Of a DNA stretch of 35,050 nt, positions 24,001 through 33,630 are shown in pieces. The position numbers and the translations under genes are program-made. This stretch comes from Candidatus Nitrosotenuis sp. (GTDB lineage Archaea > Thermoproteota > Nitrososphaeria > Nitrososphaerales > Nitrosopumilaceae). Under the pieces are notes generated by a model. The model did no database searches. It was not told where the DNA came from and saw only the letters and a list, made by a program, of their open reading frames with translations. Every line of letters starts with the position of its first letter. Position 1 is the first letter of the stretch. The stretch covers positions 1 through 35,050 of the forward strand of contig SCVO01000099.1 in assembly GCA_004322465.1 (NCBI GenBank), given 5' to 3'.

Positions 24001-25906
24001 CTTCGGGGTCAGACGCAGTAGCGCCAAGCTCCGAATATGCCGCGTTTTTAGCTACTGTTTGAGGATTTGCTCCAGTTAATGTAATTACTGGCGGGCTGCC
24101 TGCCACTACGTTCACCGTCCTGGTTTCAGTGTCGACGTTGCCAGACGAGTCCGTAACCGTGTAGGTGACAGTGTACGAGCCGACAACCGCCGTGTTGACC
24201 GAGCTGGAATCAATTATGATTGATGCGGTGAGGTCGCCGTCTTCGGGGTCAGTCGCAGTAGCGCCAAGCTCCGTATATGGGGAATTCTTGTTTATGATTT
24301 GCGGGTTTGTGCCATTAAGGGTTATTGTGGGCCAATCCGGATTTGTCACTTCGGTGCTTGTGTCTGGTATTGGCTGTTCATGTATCAAAAGTCTAAATGA
24401 GTTGCTGTCTGCACTTTCGCCTTTTGTCGCACTTGATACTATGGAGTATACGCCTGGCGCGGTATTTGGCGGAATGATGAATTCTCCGGAAAAATAGCCC
24501 TGATTATTGGTAAAACCGTCAAACTGCTTAAGGACTGAACCTGTCGGACTGACTATCTGCAGGGAAACCGTGGCATTTTGAACCTCAAACCCTTGTTGGT
24601 AATAATCCCTAAACGGGTTTTTATCAGAATAATATACCTTCAAATCAAATTTGAAATAATCCTTGACAAACGCACTCTGGAATGGTTTTGTCATAAGGAG
24701 AATTTTCGGCGGTGACGGTTTTTCTATGATTGGGATGATCTTTTCCTCATACAGGTTTGTGCTGCTCACCAATTCAAAATTGCCAAACAGGTCAGTTTGA
24801 AAGTCTTGACTCTTTACGCTTCCGGACATCCTGTAGAGGTGCCCGTTCATTGTGTTGTCTAGGAAATTCCCAACTACTAGGACCCGTATCTCGTCGTTGC
24901 TTGAGCTTACTGCCGGTCCTGAAAATGTTGCTTGGCCGCTTTTGACTGGGATCGTCCCCCTCCATTCCTTTGATTTTATCAGGTAATCGACCCCGTTGAT
25001 GGAAACCACCCCGTGATCAAAAGTAACCTGCGCTTTGTCGTCTTTTATCTCGGATGTGTTAAATGATAACTGCATGCTGCATTGCACGGATGCATCATAT
25101 GCGCAGCTGGTAGCATTCATGATGTAGTCGTTCTGTGTTTTGATCTTGGGGATTCCTTCAAACAGGCTGCTTGGTGTAATATAAAATTGAACCTCGTCAA
25201 TCTGGCCAGAAAACAGCTTAGTCACATCGTTCTTACTTTGAGTGCCTCCGATGAAAACATCTGATTTCAAAACAGGATTTTTTATTTTGCTGTCGTCTAT
25301 TTTTACAACTTCTTTTCCATATGCATAGTAATGCTGCGTGTCGAGCAAGCTTGTACTGGAATCTAGTCTGCCGTTGATGTAGATGCTGATTGCCGTACCG
25401 TTGTACACTGCAATAATGTTGGTCCAGTCATCCGTAATCTCTGTCTTTGATTCTACTGGAATCCACCTGAATCCGTCAAATATGGAAAACTGTGCGACAT
25501 GTTTTTTGCCGTGAGTTGTAATTGCCAGATCAAAGGAACTCTCGCTGTTTAAGACTGTCATGTCTGCCGGGGAGCGGGTGTAACTTGGTTTTACCCATGC
25601 GGAAAGCGTAAAAGCGGAAAGACCTACGCGTTCCTTGTTTTCAACAACAACGTAACTGTTTTTTCCGTCAAGATCAAGTGATTTTCCAATGAGTCCTTGC
25701 TCCAGTGATGGGCTTCCAAAAATTGTAATGGTTGAATTATCGATGTTGTGAAAATACCACGATTTTATCTCATCTGCGATTTTTTCCTCGTTCGAAACGA
25801 TGCCTTCTGCATATGCTGGCGCATTCCGCGTTAGTGCGTCCAGCGGCACAAACAAAGAAGTTACAAGAAAAAACACAAATGCAGTTCCGACTCGATATTG
25901 TTTCAT
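21077..25906 (-). CDS. Giant secreted multidomain surface protein / adhesin
   Basis: A 1609-residue protein. It has a signal peptide (1 to about 33, ends APAYA); a LamG/concanavalin-like domain at about 55-245 ([31 protein letters not shown]); beta domains at about 265-400 and 405-510; six DUF5011-type Ig repeats of about 80 residues at about 525-1000 (each begins near [13 protein letters not shown], then [15 protein letters not shown] and YTVTY.VTDSSGN); four fibronectin III repeats of 99 residues at about 1004-1397 ([20 protein letters not shown]); and a C-terminal domain of about 210 residues ([20 protein letters not shown] onward) that I do not recognise. No C-terminal membrane helix or sorting signal is visible. 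Such architectures mediate carbohydrate or surface adhesion. It lies 11 bases after the membrane-protease gene on the same strand, so it is probably co-transcribed and a plausible substrate. Confidence 0.88.
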   Translation of the reverse strand: MKQYRVGTAFVFFLVTSLFVPLDALTRNAPAYAEGIVSNEEKIADEIKSWYFHNIDNSTITIFGSPSLEQGLIGKSLDLDGKNSYVVVENKERVGLSAFTLSAWVKPSYTRSPADMTVLNSESSFDLAITTHGKKHVAQFSIFDGFRWIPVESKTEITDDWTNIIAVYNGTAISIYINGRLDSSTSLLDTQHYYAYGKEVVKIDDSKIKNPVLKSDVFIGGTQSKNDVTKLFSGQIDEVQFYITPSSLFEGIPKIKTQNDYIMNATSCAYDASVQCSMQLSFNTSEIKDDKAQVTFDHGVVSINGVDYLIKSKEWRGTIPVKSGQATFSGPAVSSSNDEIRVLVVGNFLDNTMNGHLYRMSGSVKSQDFQTDLFGNFELVSSTNLYEEKIIPIIEKPSPPKILLMTKPFQSAFVKDYFKFDLKVYYSDKNPFRDYYQQGFEVQNATVSLQIVSPTGSVLKQFDGFTNNQGYFSGEFIIPPNTAPGVYSIVSSATKGESADSNSFRLLIHEQPIPDTSTEVTNPDWPTITLNGTNPQIINKNSPYTELGATATDPEDGDLTASIIIDSSSVNTAVVGSYTVTYTVTDSSGNVDTETRTVNVVAGSPPVITLTGANPQTVAKNAAYSELGATASDPEDGDISGAIVIDSSAVNTAVVGAYSVTYTVTDSLGNTDTKTRTVNVVIGGSPVITLTGANPQTVNVGAAYSELGATASDPEDGNITASITIDSSSVNTAVIGTYTVTYRVTDSSGNTDTKTRTVNVVDTTPPVITLNGANPQTIVKDAAYSELGATASDNYDGNVTGSIIINSSAVNTAIVGTYTVTYNVADSSSNAAIQVTRTVNVVIDSPPTITLVGANPQTVNVGAAYSELGATASDPEDGNITASITIDSSSVNTAVIGTYTVTYRVTDSSGNTDTKTRTVNVVDTVVPVISRNGASPITVGFGSTYTDAGATASDNYDGDITANIVTVNPVNTNIVGTYTVTYNVVDSSDNAAIQVTRTVNVVAIAPGAPTGLSATAVSSSQINLSWTAPADNGGSAITGYKIERESPVGGGWSVLVADTGSTSTTYSNSGLSAGTQYNYRVSAINAIGAGSASTAANATTSATVPGAPTALSAAAVSSSQINLSWTAPADNGGSAITGYKIERESPVGGGWSVLVADTGSASTTYQNTGLTRTTQYNYRVSAINAIGTGSASTAANATTSATVPGAPTALSATAVSSSQINLSWTAPADNGGSAITGYKIERESPVGGGWNTLVENTGSTSTTYSNTSLLPNTQYNYRVSAINAVGIGSVSTASSATTPSTVPGAPTALSAAAISSSQINLSWTAPVDNGGSAITGYKIERESPVGGGWSVLVADTGSTSTTYSNSGLSASTQYNYRVSAINAIGTGSASTAANATTSATGPTRLYFSAAAASAVNPAFDSWGESDSSARGQMLSAKSASEALAVGTRLGWTPGNSQIDRQYVSAPMNAGISFSSTTIKMQLACREFNNADNSIPRLSAKIVSQDGTIVRQTLLAIANYGTTAEYINNASLRNAQFANGDALTGTYATVAGDRLVIEIGHSDSGGATPEAQCRYGAPSGTADHGEDNTQTTSLVPWVEFSNTITFQAGP
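21715..22895 (-). repeat. Four tandem fibronectin III coding repeats, 297-base period
   Basis: Four near-identical 297-base (99-codon) units, starting near 22895, 22600, 22303 and 22006 on the reverse strand. Long blocks are the same or almost the same in all units, for example around the codons for [20 protein letters not shown]. Differences cluster at the [10 protein letters not shown] / [10 protein letters not shown] and SGLSAG / TGLTRT / TSLLPN stretches. The high DNA identity points to recent expansion or gene-conversion homogenisation and could mislead assembly. Confidence 0.8.
22900..24335 (-). repeat. Six tandem DUF5011-type Ig coding repeats, about 240-base period
   Basis: Six units of about 80 codons start near 24333, 24097, 23856, 23615, 23370 and 23130 on the reverse strand. 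Units 3 and 5 are almost identical (compare 23631-23821 with 23148-23339), and units 4 and 6 share the [13 protein letters not shown] ending absent from the others. So a two-unit block of about 483 bases was duplicated. Confidence 0.75.
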
Positions 25907-25917
25907 AATCGATTAGC

Positions 25918-27795
25918 CTAATGCCTGCACACTACTTCTGTAGACTTTGCTCCGTTGTATAGCGAAATCATTGCATCTAGATCGCACTCAGAAATAACTG
26001 CATGAGTGGAATGAAAAATTGGATACATGAGATCTTCCGAATCCGTAGAATGTACTAGCCCAAGCGCATGGCCAAACTCGTGCCGAACTATTGCGGATAA
26101 TTCTACTTGGTTTAGATTGTCAGCATTATAGATCGTTATGAATGACTTTAGCATCTGGTTCGACTCTTCATCCGCAATAGATCTTGTAAACCCGTATGTG
26201 TTGTCAGCCTCTCTTGCTGTAGAAAGTATGATGATGATGTCTCCTATTGATTTCTCTGATGTTGTCACAAGGAAATTGGTGGGTATTGGATATTCTGTTT
26301 TCTCTGAGATGCTCCTGAGCGCACCACTCCAACCCTCATAAAACACAGATTTTTCGTTTGGGGGATATTTGTTTACAAATGAATTTTCCAATATTATTGA
26401 TCTCTCAGAAACGATCGCCTCCTTTATTGCGTTGATTCTCTCATCGGATAGCCCCGGCGAGTTGATTATCGTTACTTGCAACTGTTCGTCTTTTGGAACG
26501 TGCCAGGTGACCCATGTGCTGATCTTGTCTCCCTTTAGGTTCTCGATTGTGAATCGCCCAGTAGCTAAACGGGAACTCTCTGAACTTTCGATAAAACTCA
26601 TAGAAGAATAAGTAAGCAAGACGGATACCAATATCACTATGCTCATTAGGGTTATTATGGAATTCTTTTTGTTCCTTGTTTCCAGCATCTGAATTTGTCT
26701 CTCAACCATGGCAATTTCGTACGATATTGATGGCATATCTCCCGCTAATTTGTGCTCAAATTCCGATTTCAGAGATGTGTATTTTTTTGAAAAAAGTAAA
26801 CCCGTTATGGTGGAAATTGATACAAAAATTAAGCTAATGTAAATCGCAGGAATGATCACTTTCTCTTCATTTGAACTGAGGAGAGAAAACTTGAAAGAGT
26901 TCAAAAGCGAGATTGTTATCAGACTGGTAACAACTACTATGCCCGTTGTTAACAGCGTGCGATATTTCAGTGGAAGCCTTACTTTCCGAATGTCGATGTC
27001 AGTTCTTTTTAGTATGTTATCAAAAATGCTTGCAGACTTTATTCCGCGATATGCTGCAAATGCAAACAAAACATAACTCCACAACCAAAAGATTTCAAAC
27101 GGATCCCCGACATAATATGTCTCATCTGCTGACGAGACGACAAAATAGGTATCAGCAATTATGAAAAACAGTATTCCGAAAGTCAAGTAATACATTAATT
27201 CGTTTTTTTTCCAAGTGAATCCCATTAGGATTACTGACGCAAACCAGAGAAGGCCTGAATCCAAGATTGGATAGCTAAGTGATAACGCCCTTGCCAGGGG
27301 GTCGTCTTCCAAAACCGTACTTGTGAGCACGACTGACGGAATAAGGAAAAAAACGCTCACTATGATTCCTATTAGTTTTACATCGATTGAGATCTGCCTT
27401 AAACGCGGAAAAACTATGCTGATTAATGCCCCAAACAGGCCTACATAACCAAGAAGATAGAATAGATCTGCCAGCGATGGAAACACATCTTCGTGATAGA
27501 CAAGCTCAAGCACCGTCCAATACTGTTCTGCAACAAACCATGATATTGCAGCAAATGAGTAGAAAACCAGAAATTTTCTTAGTGTTTTTTCTTTGGTTCT
27601 AATTGTTAGTATTACTGACGTGGTGGCAAAGAACAGGTTGACAGGAATGTAAAGCAAGTTGGCTACCAAATCTGTGGTTTCCCTCTCGGCAAAATTGACT
27701 GCAACAATTATTGCGGCAATCGCAACCAGTGATGAAATTAGAATCCTGTTTTCTCTGTTAGATAGGAAACTGCCGAGCAGGGTGTTTTGACTCAT
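25918..27795 (-). CDS. Membrane sensor-protease: 8-TM module fused to extracellular matrixin-type metalloprotease
   Basis: A 625-residue protein. Residues about 18-250 are the 8-TM module seen alone at 15261-16064 (WFVAE 86-90, YPILD 175-179, Asp215 within a helix, YYVGDP 227-232). Two more helices (about 280-300 and 313-334), a coiled-coil-like linker (about 338-376) and one helix (379-399) follow. With 11 membrane segments the C-terminal domain (405-625) should be outside the cell if the N-terminus is inside. That domain has the complete metzincin site HEFGHALGLVH (572-582; ligands His572, His576, His582, catalytic Glu573) and the Met-turn DLMYP (Met590). I infer a membrane-tethered protease whose activity responds to the 8-TM module. 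It is followed after 11 bases by the giant adhesin gene and is divergent from its paralogue. ATG 27795 has a reverse-strand TATA at 27825-27835. Confidence 0.82.
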   Translation of the reverse strand: MSQNTLLGSFLSNRENRILISSLVAIAAIIVAVNFAERETTDLVANLLYIPVNLFFATTSVILTIRTKEKTLRKFLVFYSFAAISWFVAEQYWTVLELVYHEDVFPSLADLFYLLGYVGLFGALISIVFPRLRQISIDVKLIGIIVSVFFLIPSVVLTSTVLEDDPLARALSLSYPILDSGLLWFASVILMGFTWKKNELMYYLTFGILFFIIADTYFVVSSADETYYVGDPFEIFWLWSYVLFAFAAYRGIKSASIFDNILKRTDIDIRKVRLPLKYRTLLTTGIVVVTSLITISLLNSFKFSLLSSNEEKVIIPAIYISLIFVSISTITGLLFSKKYTSLKSEFEHKLAGDMPSISYEIAMVERQIQMLETRNKKNSIITLMSIVILVSVLLTYSSMSFIESSESSRLATGRFTIENLKGDKISTWVTWHVPKDEQLQVTIINSPGLSDERINAIKEAIVSERSIILENSFVNKYPPNEKSVFYEGWSGALRSISEKTEYPIPTNFLVTTSEKSIGDIIIILSTAREADNTYGFTRSIADEESNQMLKSFITIYNADNLNQVELSAIVRHEFGHALGLVHSTDSEDLMYPIFHSTHAVISECDLDAMISLYNGAKSTEVVCRH

Positions 27796-27824
27796 AGATG
27801 ACTAGAAAGATTCGTTTCTCGCAC

Positions 27825-27835
27825 GTATTAAATTT
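27825..27835 (-). promoter_or_regulatory. TATA box for the membrane protease / adhesin operon
   Basis: The reverse strand reads AAATTTAATAC about 35 bases before ATG 27795, giving a leader of a few bases. The rest of the 222-base divergent region to 28017 holds further A/T blocks (near 27921-27931, 27952-27971 and 27989-27994), the last at the right distance for the paralogue, but no gene. Confidence 0.4.
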
Positions 27836-28017
27836 CCCTTGAGATTATCGTTTCTGATAACGCGTGGCTGCATATTTGGGTATGAAGATCACACCGTTTG
27901 ACAAACTCTGCTTGTAATTGCGTTAAATACGAATCAACAACCGTTCTTAAAATTGATATTTTACTTTGAATTCTAATACATGCCTGAGTAATTAGCAGTT
28001 AATGGGGGTATGATTCG

Positions 28018-29925
28018 TTGACAACCATGAACTCGACACGACTCGCTAAAAAATCAAAGGCTGGGTGGGTTTTTGGACTTGGCATTGTGGTATGCTGCGT
28101 CGCAGTCATAATTGGTTACTTTAGCAGCGTGGAAACTGCATCTGGAATCTCTGCTTTTCTCAGGGCGATTACTTCTGGCTCTTTCGTGGCACTCACAATT
28201 GTGCTGATTCTAAGGTCAAAAAACAAACAGAATTTTGTGTTCGCCTCACTGCTCTCTGGCTTTAGTATTCTTTGGTTTGTGGCAGAATTGATCTGGACTT
28301 ACTACAACCGGATTCTCCATGTTGAAAGCTCAATAACTCCTGCAGATCCAGTCTGGCTTGTAGGCTATGTAGTTCTATTTGTTTATCTGATGGTGGTTAT
28401 TTGGCCTGTTAGAAAATTTATTTCAACAAAAATCCTGTTTTCCGCTGTAATCCTTTCTGTCTCGTATCTGATTCCGTCTTTTATTGAACTTTCCAATACT
28501 GATTTTCTAAACAATTATGAAATAATAATAAACTCGCTCTATCCAATAGCTGATGCGGTTTTACTAGTGCCGCTTATTCTGGGCATCTCGCTTTTCCAAA
28601 AAGAAGGAAGATATTTTCTGCAGCCGCTGTTGATTGGACTGTTAATCAACATTGCGACGGATACGTTGTATCTATTTGCAGAGATTGGAAACTCGTATTA
28701 TTTTGGAAATCCCCTGGAATTGGGTTTTGTAGTGGCGTATATCGTAATGGCTTATGGCGCCTACAAGCAATATCTGTTCATGAGCGTGACTACGATTCCA
28801 ATAGTCGAGCATCTAAAATCAACAGTTGCTAGGCATCCAGATAACGCGATAGTTTTTTCTTCAATGTCGCTCATAATATCCACTGCCGTTCTTGTGGTCG
28901 CCCTTTCTCTTGTTCAAATTTACCAGTTGGAAAATCTTTCAACAAAAGAAATCATGATATTTCAACCCGTTGTTTATGGCAGCATTGTTGCAATTCTTGC
29001 GCTGTGCACCATGATTGTTGTGATCGGAAAAAAATTCACGACTCTGAAATCAAAAATGGCAAAGATGCAACCTGCCGAGATCCCACAACCTGTTGAACAA
29101 ATGCCAGATTCTTCTTCGGAGGTGTCTACTCACCTAATTCTGATGCAAAAAAAGCTTACATCCATGGAAAAAACCGGCGCAAAAACCACATACGTACTTT
29201 TGTTGGTGAGCGGAATCGTAGTGGCGGCACTGCTATTTTACATGTCTAATAACGTATATCCACAAAATGTAGACTTGGTCTCAGGAAGGTTTACGATTGA
29301 AGATCTGAATGGTCAGAAAATCAATACTTGGGTTACTTGGAATCTGATAAGCGGAGAGTCACTCCACGTCAGTATAATTAACTCTAATCTGCTATCTGAT
29401 GAAAAAATTATGGCAATAAAGAGCGGCATTCTTTCTGAGGAAACGGTTACGATATCAAACTCCAAACTTGGAAAAAATCTACTCGAAGAAAAAAATCTCT
29501 ATTACAAAGGTTGGGGTGGGGCTCTACAGGCGGCATCTATGCAGCACACCTCAATATACATTCCAAAAGACTTTGAAGTTGAAGAATCTGCTACTCCAAT
29601 TGGAGAGATATGGATAATCTTATCAAAGGATCATTTGATGAGTGGTGAGTTGGGTAATACTAGGTCAATTGTAGATGCCGACAACCATCAGATTCTCAAA
29701 TCCATTATCACCATATATGACGTTGAAAGTCTTAACAATGAAGAACTTGCAGCAGTAACTCGGCACGAGTTTGGCCATGCACTTGGGCTGTATTCGTCTG
29801 AAACAAATGACTACTTTCTGTATCATTCATCAAATTCGCATGTGGCATACATATCGCAGTGTAACATAGACGACCTTGTCTCACTGTACAATGAAAATCA
29901 GCCAGCACAGACAGCTTGTAAATGA
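28018..29925 (+). CDS. Paralogous 8-TM/matrixin-like membrane protein with degenerate zinc site
   Basis: A 635-residue protein with the same layout as the divergent neighbour and collinear with it: WFVAE at 86-90, YPIAD at 175-179, Asp215, YYFGNP at 227-232, more helices at about 280-300, 316-336 and 391-409, then an extracellular domain (415-635) sharing GRFTIE, WVTW and GWGGAL blocks. HEFGH (583-587) and Gly590 are kept, but the third zinc ligand position is Ser593 and the Met-turn DLMYP is replaced by YFLYH (599-603). Zinc binding and catalysis are therefore probably weak or lost. A pseudoprotease acting as regulator, receptor or decoy is plausible. The reading frame is intact and long, so it is not a pseudogene. 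The start may be TTG 28018 or ATG 28027. Confidence 0.8.
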   Translation: MTTMNSTRLAKKSKAGWVFGLGIVVCCVAVIIGYFSSVETASGISAFLRAITSGSFVALTIVLILRSKNKQNFVFASLLSGFSILWFVAELIWTYYNRILHVESSITPADPVWLVGYVVLFVYLMVVIWPVRKFISTKILFSAVILSVSYLIPSFIELSNTDFLNNYEIIINSLYPIADAVLLVPLILGISLFQKEGRYFLQPLLIGLLINIATDTLYLFAEIGNSYYFGNPLELGFVVAYIVMAYGAYKQYLFMSVTTIPIVEHLKSTVARHPDNAIVFSSMSLIISTAVLVVALSLVQIYQLENLSTKEIMIFQPVVYGSIVAILALCTMIVVIGKKFTTLKSKMAKMQPAEIPQPVEQMPDSSSEVSTHLILMQKKLTSMEKTGAKTTYVLLLVSGIVVAALLFYMSNNVYPQNVDLVSGRFTIEDLNGQKINTWVTWNLISGESLHVSIINSNLLSDEKIMAIKSGILSEETVTISNSKLGKNLLEEKNLYYKGWGGALQAASMQHTSIYIPKDFEVEESATPIGEIWIILSKDHLMSGELGNTRSIVDADNHQILKSIITIYDVESLNNEELAAVTRHEFGHALGLYSSETNDYFLYHSSNSHVAYISQCNIDDLVSLYNENQPAQTACK

Positions 29926-30145
29926 TTCATAAAATATGAATTTTCTTAATGTTGATTGTGTCATACCGTGTATTCTGTGATTCTTTTTTGTGACGCTACG
30001 AAGACACACTTACGTTTGTTTTCATTCATGTTATTTCCATATTTGATATTCTTGATTGTTTTTAATAGCTGATTTTATGTTGAAATTGTGGAATAAAAAT
30101 GAGTGGAATTTTTCTATTGCCTTTTAAAAAAACTAGGGAAAAATT

Positions 30146-30829
30146 ATGAAAATCAGAGATAGTACAATGATAATTATCATAATAATTTGCGCTCAGGTGG
30201 GATTTGTAGGCTATTTCACATTATCTTCTCTGACCAATATGCAGAATTCGATTCGTAGTATTGAAGATCATAATATTCCTTCACTGCTTGCATTAAAAGA
30301 TATGAAATCCTCTGTTCAAAGTGTTGCTGAATCAACTAACGAATATGTCGTGATTTCTGATCAATCCACAAAGACAGATGAACTTGACGAAATTATGTCT
30401 GGAAAAATGGATTATAGTGAAGCCCTTGAAACATATCGCTCATTATCTATTTTGTATTTTCCTACTAAAATCGAATTTGTAGATGTCATTCAAGAAAAAA
30501 CAAACATCCTTTTCAGCACTTCTGACATGATTATAAAATCAAACAAAACAATGACGGACACTGACTTCCAAATTATTCACACTGATCTTAGCCGTAAAGA
30601 AAATGATGCGTTAAAAGCAATTCAAAATGCCTTGGAAAACGAACAAAACGAACTTCGGAAAGTAAAGGAGGATCTCATCAAAACGCAGGATGGTATCTGG
30701 AACATGAATCTGATTATGGTTATCACCATCATATCGTTTACAACCACATCTGGCGTATTTTTTTCAAAATACGTCATTGAAAAATTAGACGATCTTATGT
30801 TGCAAGTAGAAAAACTAAAACGATCGTAA
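30146..30829 (+). CDS. Chemoreceptor-like sensor protein lacking an output domain
   Basis: A 227-residue protein: a membrane helix at about 8-26, an extracytoplasmic helical region at about 27-185 with the pattern of a four-helix-bundle (4HB_MCP-like) ligand-binding domain, a second helix at about 186-206, and only about 20 residues after it (VIEKLDDLMLQVEKLKRS). Histidine kinases and methyl-accepting proteins of this type continue with HAMP and output domains, and none is encoded here. It may be a stand-alone receptor that works through a partner, or a truncated remnant. The gene and its 220-base upstream region are visibly richer in A and T than the flanking genes. A 16-codon frame (30099-30149) ends in TGA overlapping the ATG of this gene as ATGA, which could couple translation. 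Confidence 0.65.
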   Translation: MKIRDSTMIIIIIICAQVGFVGYFTLSSLTNMQNSIRSIEDHNIPSLLALKDMKSSVQSVAESTNEYVVISDQSTKTDELDEIMSGKMDYSEALETYRSLSILYFPTKIEFVDVIQEKTNILFSTSDMIIKSNKTMTDTDFQIIHTDLSRKENDALKAIQNALENEQNELRKVKEDLIKTQDGIWNMNLIMVITIISFTTTSGVFFSKYVIEKLDDLMLQVEKLKRS

Positions 30830-30901
30830 ATTAGAGCGAATCTCTTTTCTGAACTAGATTCGGTCGACTTTCTCAACATAGACACAAATATCAAATAAAA
30901 C

Positions 30902-32944
30902 ATGGCAAAAATGTTGCCTGAGAACCACCTGATTCATGAGACAAGCCCGTATCTTTTGCAGCATGCTCATAATCCCGTTGACTGGTATTCGTGGAACGAA
31001 ACTGCGCTAAAAAAAGCAGTGGATGAAAACAAGCCGATTTTTCTTAGCGTCGGGTACAGCTCGTGCCACTGGTGCCATGTCATGGAGCACGAGTCGTTTG
31101 AAAACGAGGACATTGCAAAAATAATGAATGAAAGTTTTGTCAGCATCAAAGTTGACAGAGAGGAAAGGCCAGACTTGGATGACATCTACCAAAAGGTCTG
31201 CCAGATGACTACCGGCCAGGGGGGCTGGCCGCTCAGCGTCTTTCTCACGCCTGACCAAAAGCCGTTCTATGTGGGCACGTACTTTCCTGCCCTTGACAGC
31301 TACGGGCGGCCTGGCTTTGGAAGTCTCCTAAGACAGCTGGCACAGGCCTGGAAGGAAAAGCCAAACGATGTAAAAAAGGCAGCCGAAAATTTCATGGAAA
31401 ATCTGCAAAAGACCGAAAAGGTAACCACTCCTTCAAAGCTCGAAAAATCCATTCTAGACGAGGCAGCAATGAACCTTATGCAGATAGCGGATGGCACCTA
31501 TGGAGGATTTGGAGGCGCACCCAAGTTCCCAAACGCCGCAAACCTGTCCTTCATACTGCGGTACTCCAAGACTTCAAAGATTTCAAAGTTTTCAGAATTC
31601 GTATTCAAGACGCTAAACAAAATGGCAAAGGGAGGGATCTTTGATCAGATTGGCGGCGGATTCCACCGGTACTCTACCGACGCACGCTGGCTTGTGCCGC
31701 ACTTTGAAAAGATGCTGTATGACAACGCTCTGCTGCCAATAGTGTATTCAGAGGCGTACCAAATAACAAAGGATCCGTTCTACCTTGAGGTTATCCAAAA
31801 GACGCTGAACTTTGTCCTGCGCGAAATGACTTCACCCGAGGGCGGATTTTATTCTGCACTCGATGCCGACTCTGAGGGAGAGGAGGGGAAATACTATGTC
31901 TGGAAGAAAAAGGAAATTCAGGAAATACTTGGCAAAGACTCAGACGTGTTCTGCCTGTACTATGACGTGACAGATGGCGGGAACTTTGAGGGCCACACCA
32001 TACTGAACAACAGCATCAGTGCGTCCACAGTTGCGTTTCATTTCGGAATCCCAGAAGACGACGTAAAAAGAATCCTCTCAAATTCTTCTGGAATGTTGCT
32101 AGAGTCGCGCTCGCACAGAATCCGTCCAGGCCTTGATGACAAGGTGCTGACCTCGTGGAACGCGCTTATGATTTCTGCGTTTGCGAGGGGCTATCGGGTG
32201 TCTGACGATGCGTCGTATTTGGACGCTGCAGAAAAGTGCATTGCGTTTATTGAAAAAAACCTCGTCTCAGACGGCCATTTGCTGCGAACGTACAAAAACG
32301 GGCAGGCAAAGCTGAGGGGATACCTTGAGGATTATTCTTACTTCATAAATGCACTACTTGACGTCTTTGAGATTAATCCGAAATCAAAATACCTGGATCT
32401 TGCAGCGAGTCTGGCAAATTATCTGGTTGATCACTTTTGGGATGATCAGAACAACAGCTTTTACTTTACCGCAGACGACCACGAAAAGCTGATCATCAGG
32501 CCGAAAAACAACTACGACCTTTCCATGCCGTCCGGGAACTCGGTTGCGGCAAACTCCCTTCTGAGGCTGTATCACCTGACACAGGAAAAAAAATTCCTGG
32601 ACATTTCGCTAAAAACGATGGAGTCGTTTTCAATAATGGCTGCGGAAAACCCGTTTGGGTTTGGCTATCTCTTGAATGCAATCTATCTTTACTTGCATAG
32701 CCCGACAGAAATCACCGTACTGAATACAAAAAACAAAACCATGCTGAACATGCTTGCCAAAAGATTTCTTCCCGAGGCAATACTGGTTGTCATATCTGAC
32801 TCTGATCAGCTGAAACACCTGGCAAAGTATCCGTTCTTTGCAGGAAAGGAATTCAATCCGGAAAAGACAGTTGTGTTTGTTTGCAAAAACTTTGCGTGCT
32901 CTTTGCCGCTTGAAGACGAGTCCGAGATAGAAAAACTACTTTGA
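30902..32944 (+). CDS. YyaL/SPATA20-type thioredoxin-fold protein with (alpha/alpha)6-barrel region
   Basis: A 680-residue protein of the DUF255 (thioredoxin-domain YyaL, human SPATA20) family. The N-terminal domain (about 5-165) has [16 protein letters not shown] with Cys55-x-x-Cys58 and DREERPDLD (85-93). The remainder has helical repeats of the glycosidase-like (N-acylglucosamine 2-epimerase-like) fold ([58 protein letters not shown]). Length and motifs are normal for the family. The biochemical role is not established; a redox or sugar-related function has been guessed for relatives. It has no signal peptide and is cytoplasmic. It ends overlapping the convergent gene by nine bases. Confidence 0.92.
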   Translation: MAKMLPENHLIHETSPYLLQHAHNPVDWYSWNETALKKAVDENKPIFLSVGYSSCHWCHVMEHESFENEDIAKIMNESFVSIKVDREERPDLDDIYQKVCQMTTGQGGWPLSVFLTPDQKPFYVGTYFPALDSYGRPGFGSLLRQLAQAWKEKPNDVKKAAENFMENLQKTEKVTTPSKLEKSILDEAAMNLMQIADGTYGGFGGAPKFPNAANLSFILRYSKTSKISKFSEFVFKTLNKMAKGGIFDQIGGGFHRYSTDARWLVPHFEKMLYDNALLPIVYSEAYQITKDPFYLEVIQKTLNFVLREMTSPEGGFYSALDADSEGEEGKYYVWKKKEIQEILGKDSDVFCLYYDVTDGGNFEGHTILNNSISASTVAFHFGIPEDDVKRILSNSSGMLLESRSHRIRPGLDDKVLTSWNALMISAFARGYRVSDDASYLDAAEKCIAFIEKNLVSDGHLLRTYKNGQAKLRGYLEDYSYFINALLDVFEINPKSKYLDLAASLANYLVDHFWDDQNNSFYFTADDHEKLIIRPKNNYDLSMPSGNSVAANSLLRLYHLTQEKKFLDISLKTMESFSIMAAENPFGFGYLLNAIYLYLHSPTEITVLNTKNKTMLNMLAKRFLPEAILVVISDSDQLKHLAKYPFFAGKEFNPEKTVVFVCKNFACSLPLEDESEIEKLL

Positions 32945-33259
32945 GCGAAACATGTTTACTTCAAGGATTTCGCCGACTTGGGGCCTTCCCATTCGCTCAT
33001 ATCTTATTCTTGGAACCGTAATGGATATGGTGGCCTGCTCGTAGCTCTTTATCTTAATTGTCGGCTGTCCCTGCAGTATTGCCTCAAGCAACGGCTGCAC
33101 CTGCTCCCTAAGCTCCGGGTCTAGGTTTTTTGCAACAGAGTCCATGATGAGCTGTTTTTGAGATATCGACTCTGTCTGCACATCCTCTGCCAATGACAAC
33201 TGGATTATTTGCCCGCTGTCGATGATCTGCTGCACCCTGTATCGCGTGGTTTCCGACAT
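32936..33259 (-). CDS. Conserved-looking small cytoplasmic protein, unknown
   Basis: A 107-residue protein from ATG 33259 (a TTG lies directly upstream). The N-terminal half is helical and Gln/Glu-rich ([20 protein letters not shown]), and the C-terminal half is beta-like and basic ([19 protein letters not shown], then [18 protein letters not shown]). There is no Cys, no membrane segment and no motif I recognise. The 3' end overlaps the end of the YyaL-type gene. The family cannot be named from the sequence alone. Confidence 0.6.
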   Translation of the reverse strand: MSETTRYRVQQIIDSGQIIQLSLAEDVQTESISQKQLIMDSVAKNLDPELREQVQPLLEAILQGQPTIKIKSYEQATISITVPRIRYERMGRPQVGEILEVNMFRSK

Positions 33260-33299
33260 CAAATGGTGTCGTTTTTGTTTGAATTTATTCTCTTCTGGC

Positions 33300-33575
33300 C
33301 TATTCTAGTAGCGCCTTTTTTATCAGCGGTGCCTTGTCCTTGAGGATCTTGTTGAATTCCTGAATGTCCTCTAGATCAACTGTCTTGTTCTCGGTTTCAT
33401 ATGATCTTAGGAATGCAGAATACACGCACCCTGTAATTATGCCAAAGGCTGCGTCTGTTACAGAGTTTATTTCAGGAGCGTACGTCTCTGCTATCTGCTT
33501 GTATGATGAGGCTTCGCTGATATAGTAATCCACTAGATTATCGATAAAGTCCTTTGTGTATTTTGTAATCGTCAC
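33300..33575 (-). CDS. Small helical protein, unknown, divergent from 33631 gene
   Basis: A 91-residue mainly helical, acidic protein with one Cys (GCVYSAFLRSYE) and no membrane helix clearly long enough for insertion. It starts at GTG 33575 (reads MTITKYTKDF). This start is supported by the palindromic TATA box at 33599-33606, centred about 27 bases upstream and shared with the divergent gene at 33631. No family recognised. Confidence 0.6.
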   Translation of the reverse strand: MTITKYTKDFIDNLVDYYISEASSYKQIAETYAPEINSVTDAAFGIITGCVYSAFLRSYETENKTVDLEDIQEFNKILKDKAPLIKKALLE

Positions 33576-33598
33576 TTGGTATGGTGTTGAAATTATGA

Positions 33599-33606
33599 TT
33601 TATAAT
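33599..33606. promoter_or_regulatory. Shared palindromic TATA box for two divergent leaderless genes
   Basis: TTTATAAT contains the perfect palindrome TTATAA (33600-33605), whose centre is 27-28 bases from the GTG at 33575 on one side and 28-29 bases from the ATG at 33631 on the other. One box thus sits at the correct distance for both genes. Confidence 0.55.
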
Positions 33607-33630
33607 AGTTGATGGAAAGTTTAGCATTAC

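Noticed and set aside
21384-24021. Several forward open frames of about 98-160 codons, some near-identical at 297-base spacing
   Set aside because: They are antisense shadows of the repeated domains of the giant minus-strand gene. Their similarity to each other reflects the FN3 and DUF5011 DNA repeats.
30827-30898. In-frame continuation after the stop of the receptor-like gene (23 codons)
   Set aside because: I checked whether a single stop had truncated a longer kinase. The following codons do not resemble HAMP or kinase sequence and end at another stop, so no readthrough or simple nonsense mutation is supported.
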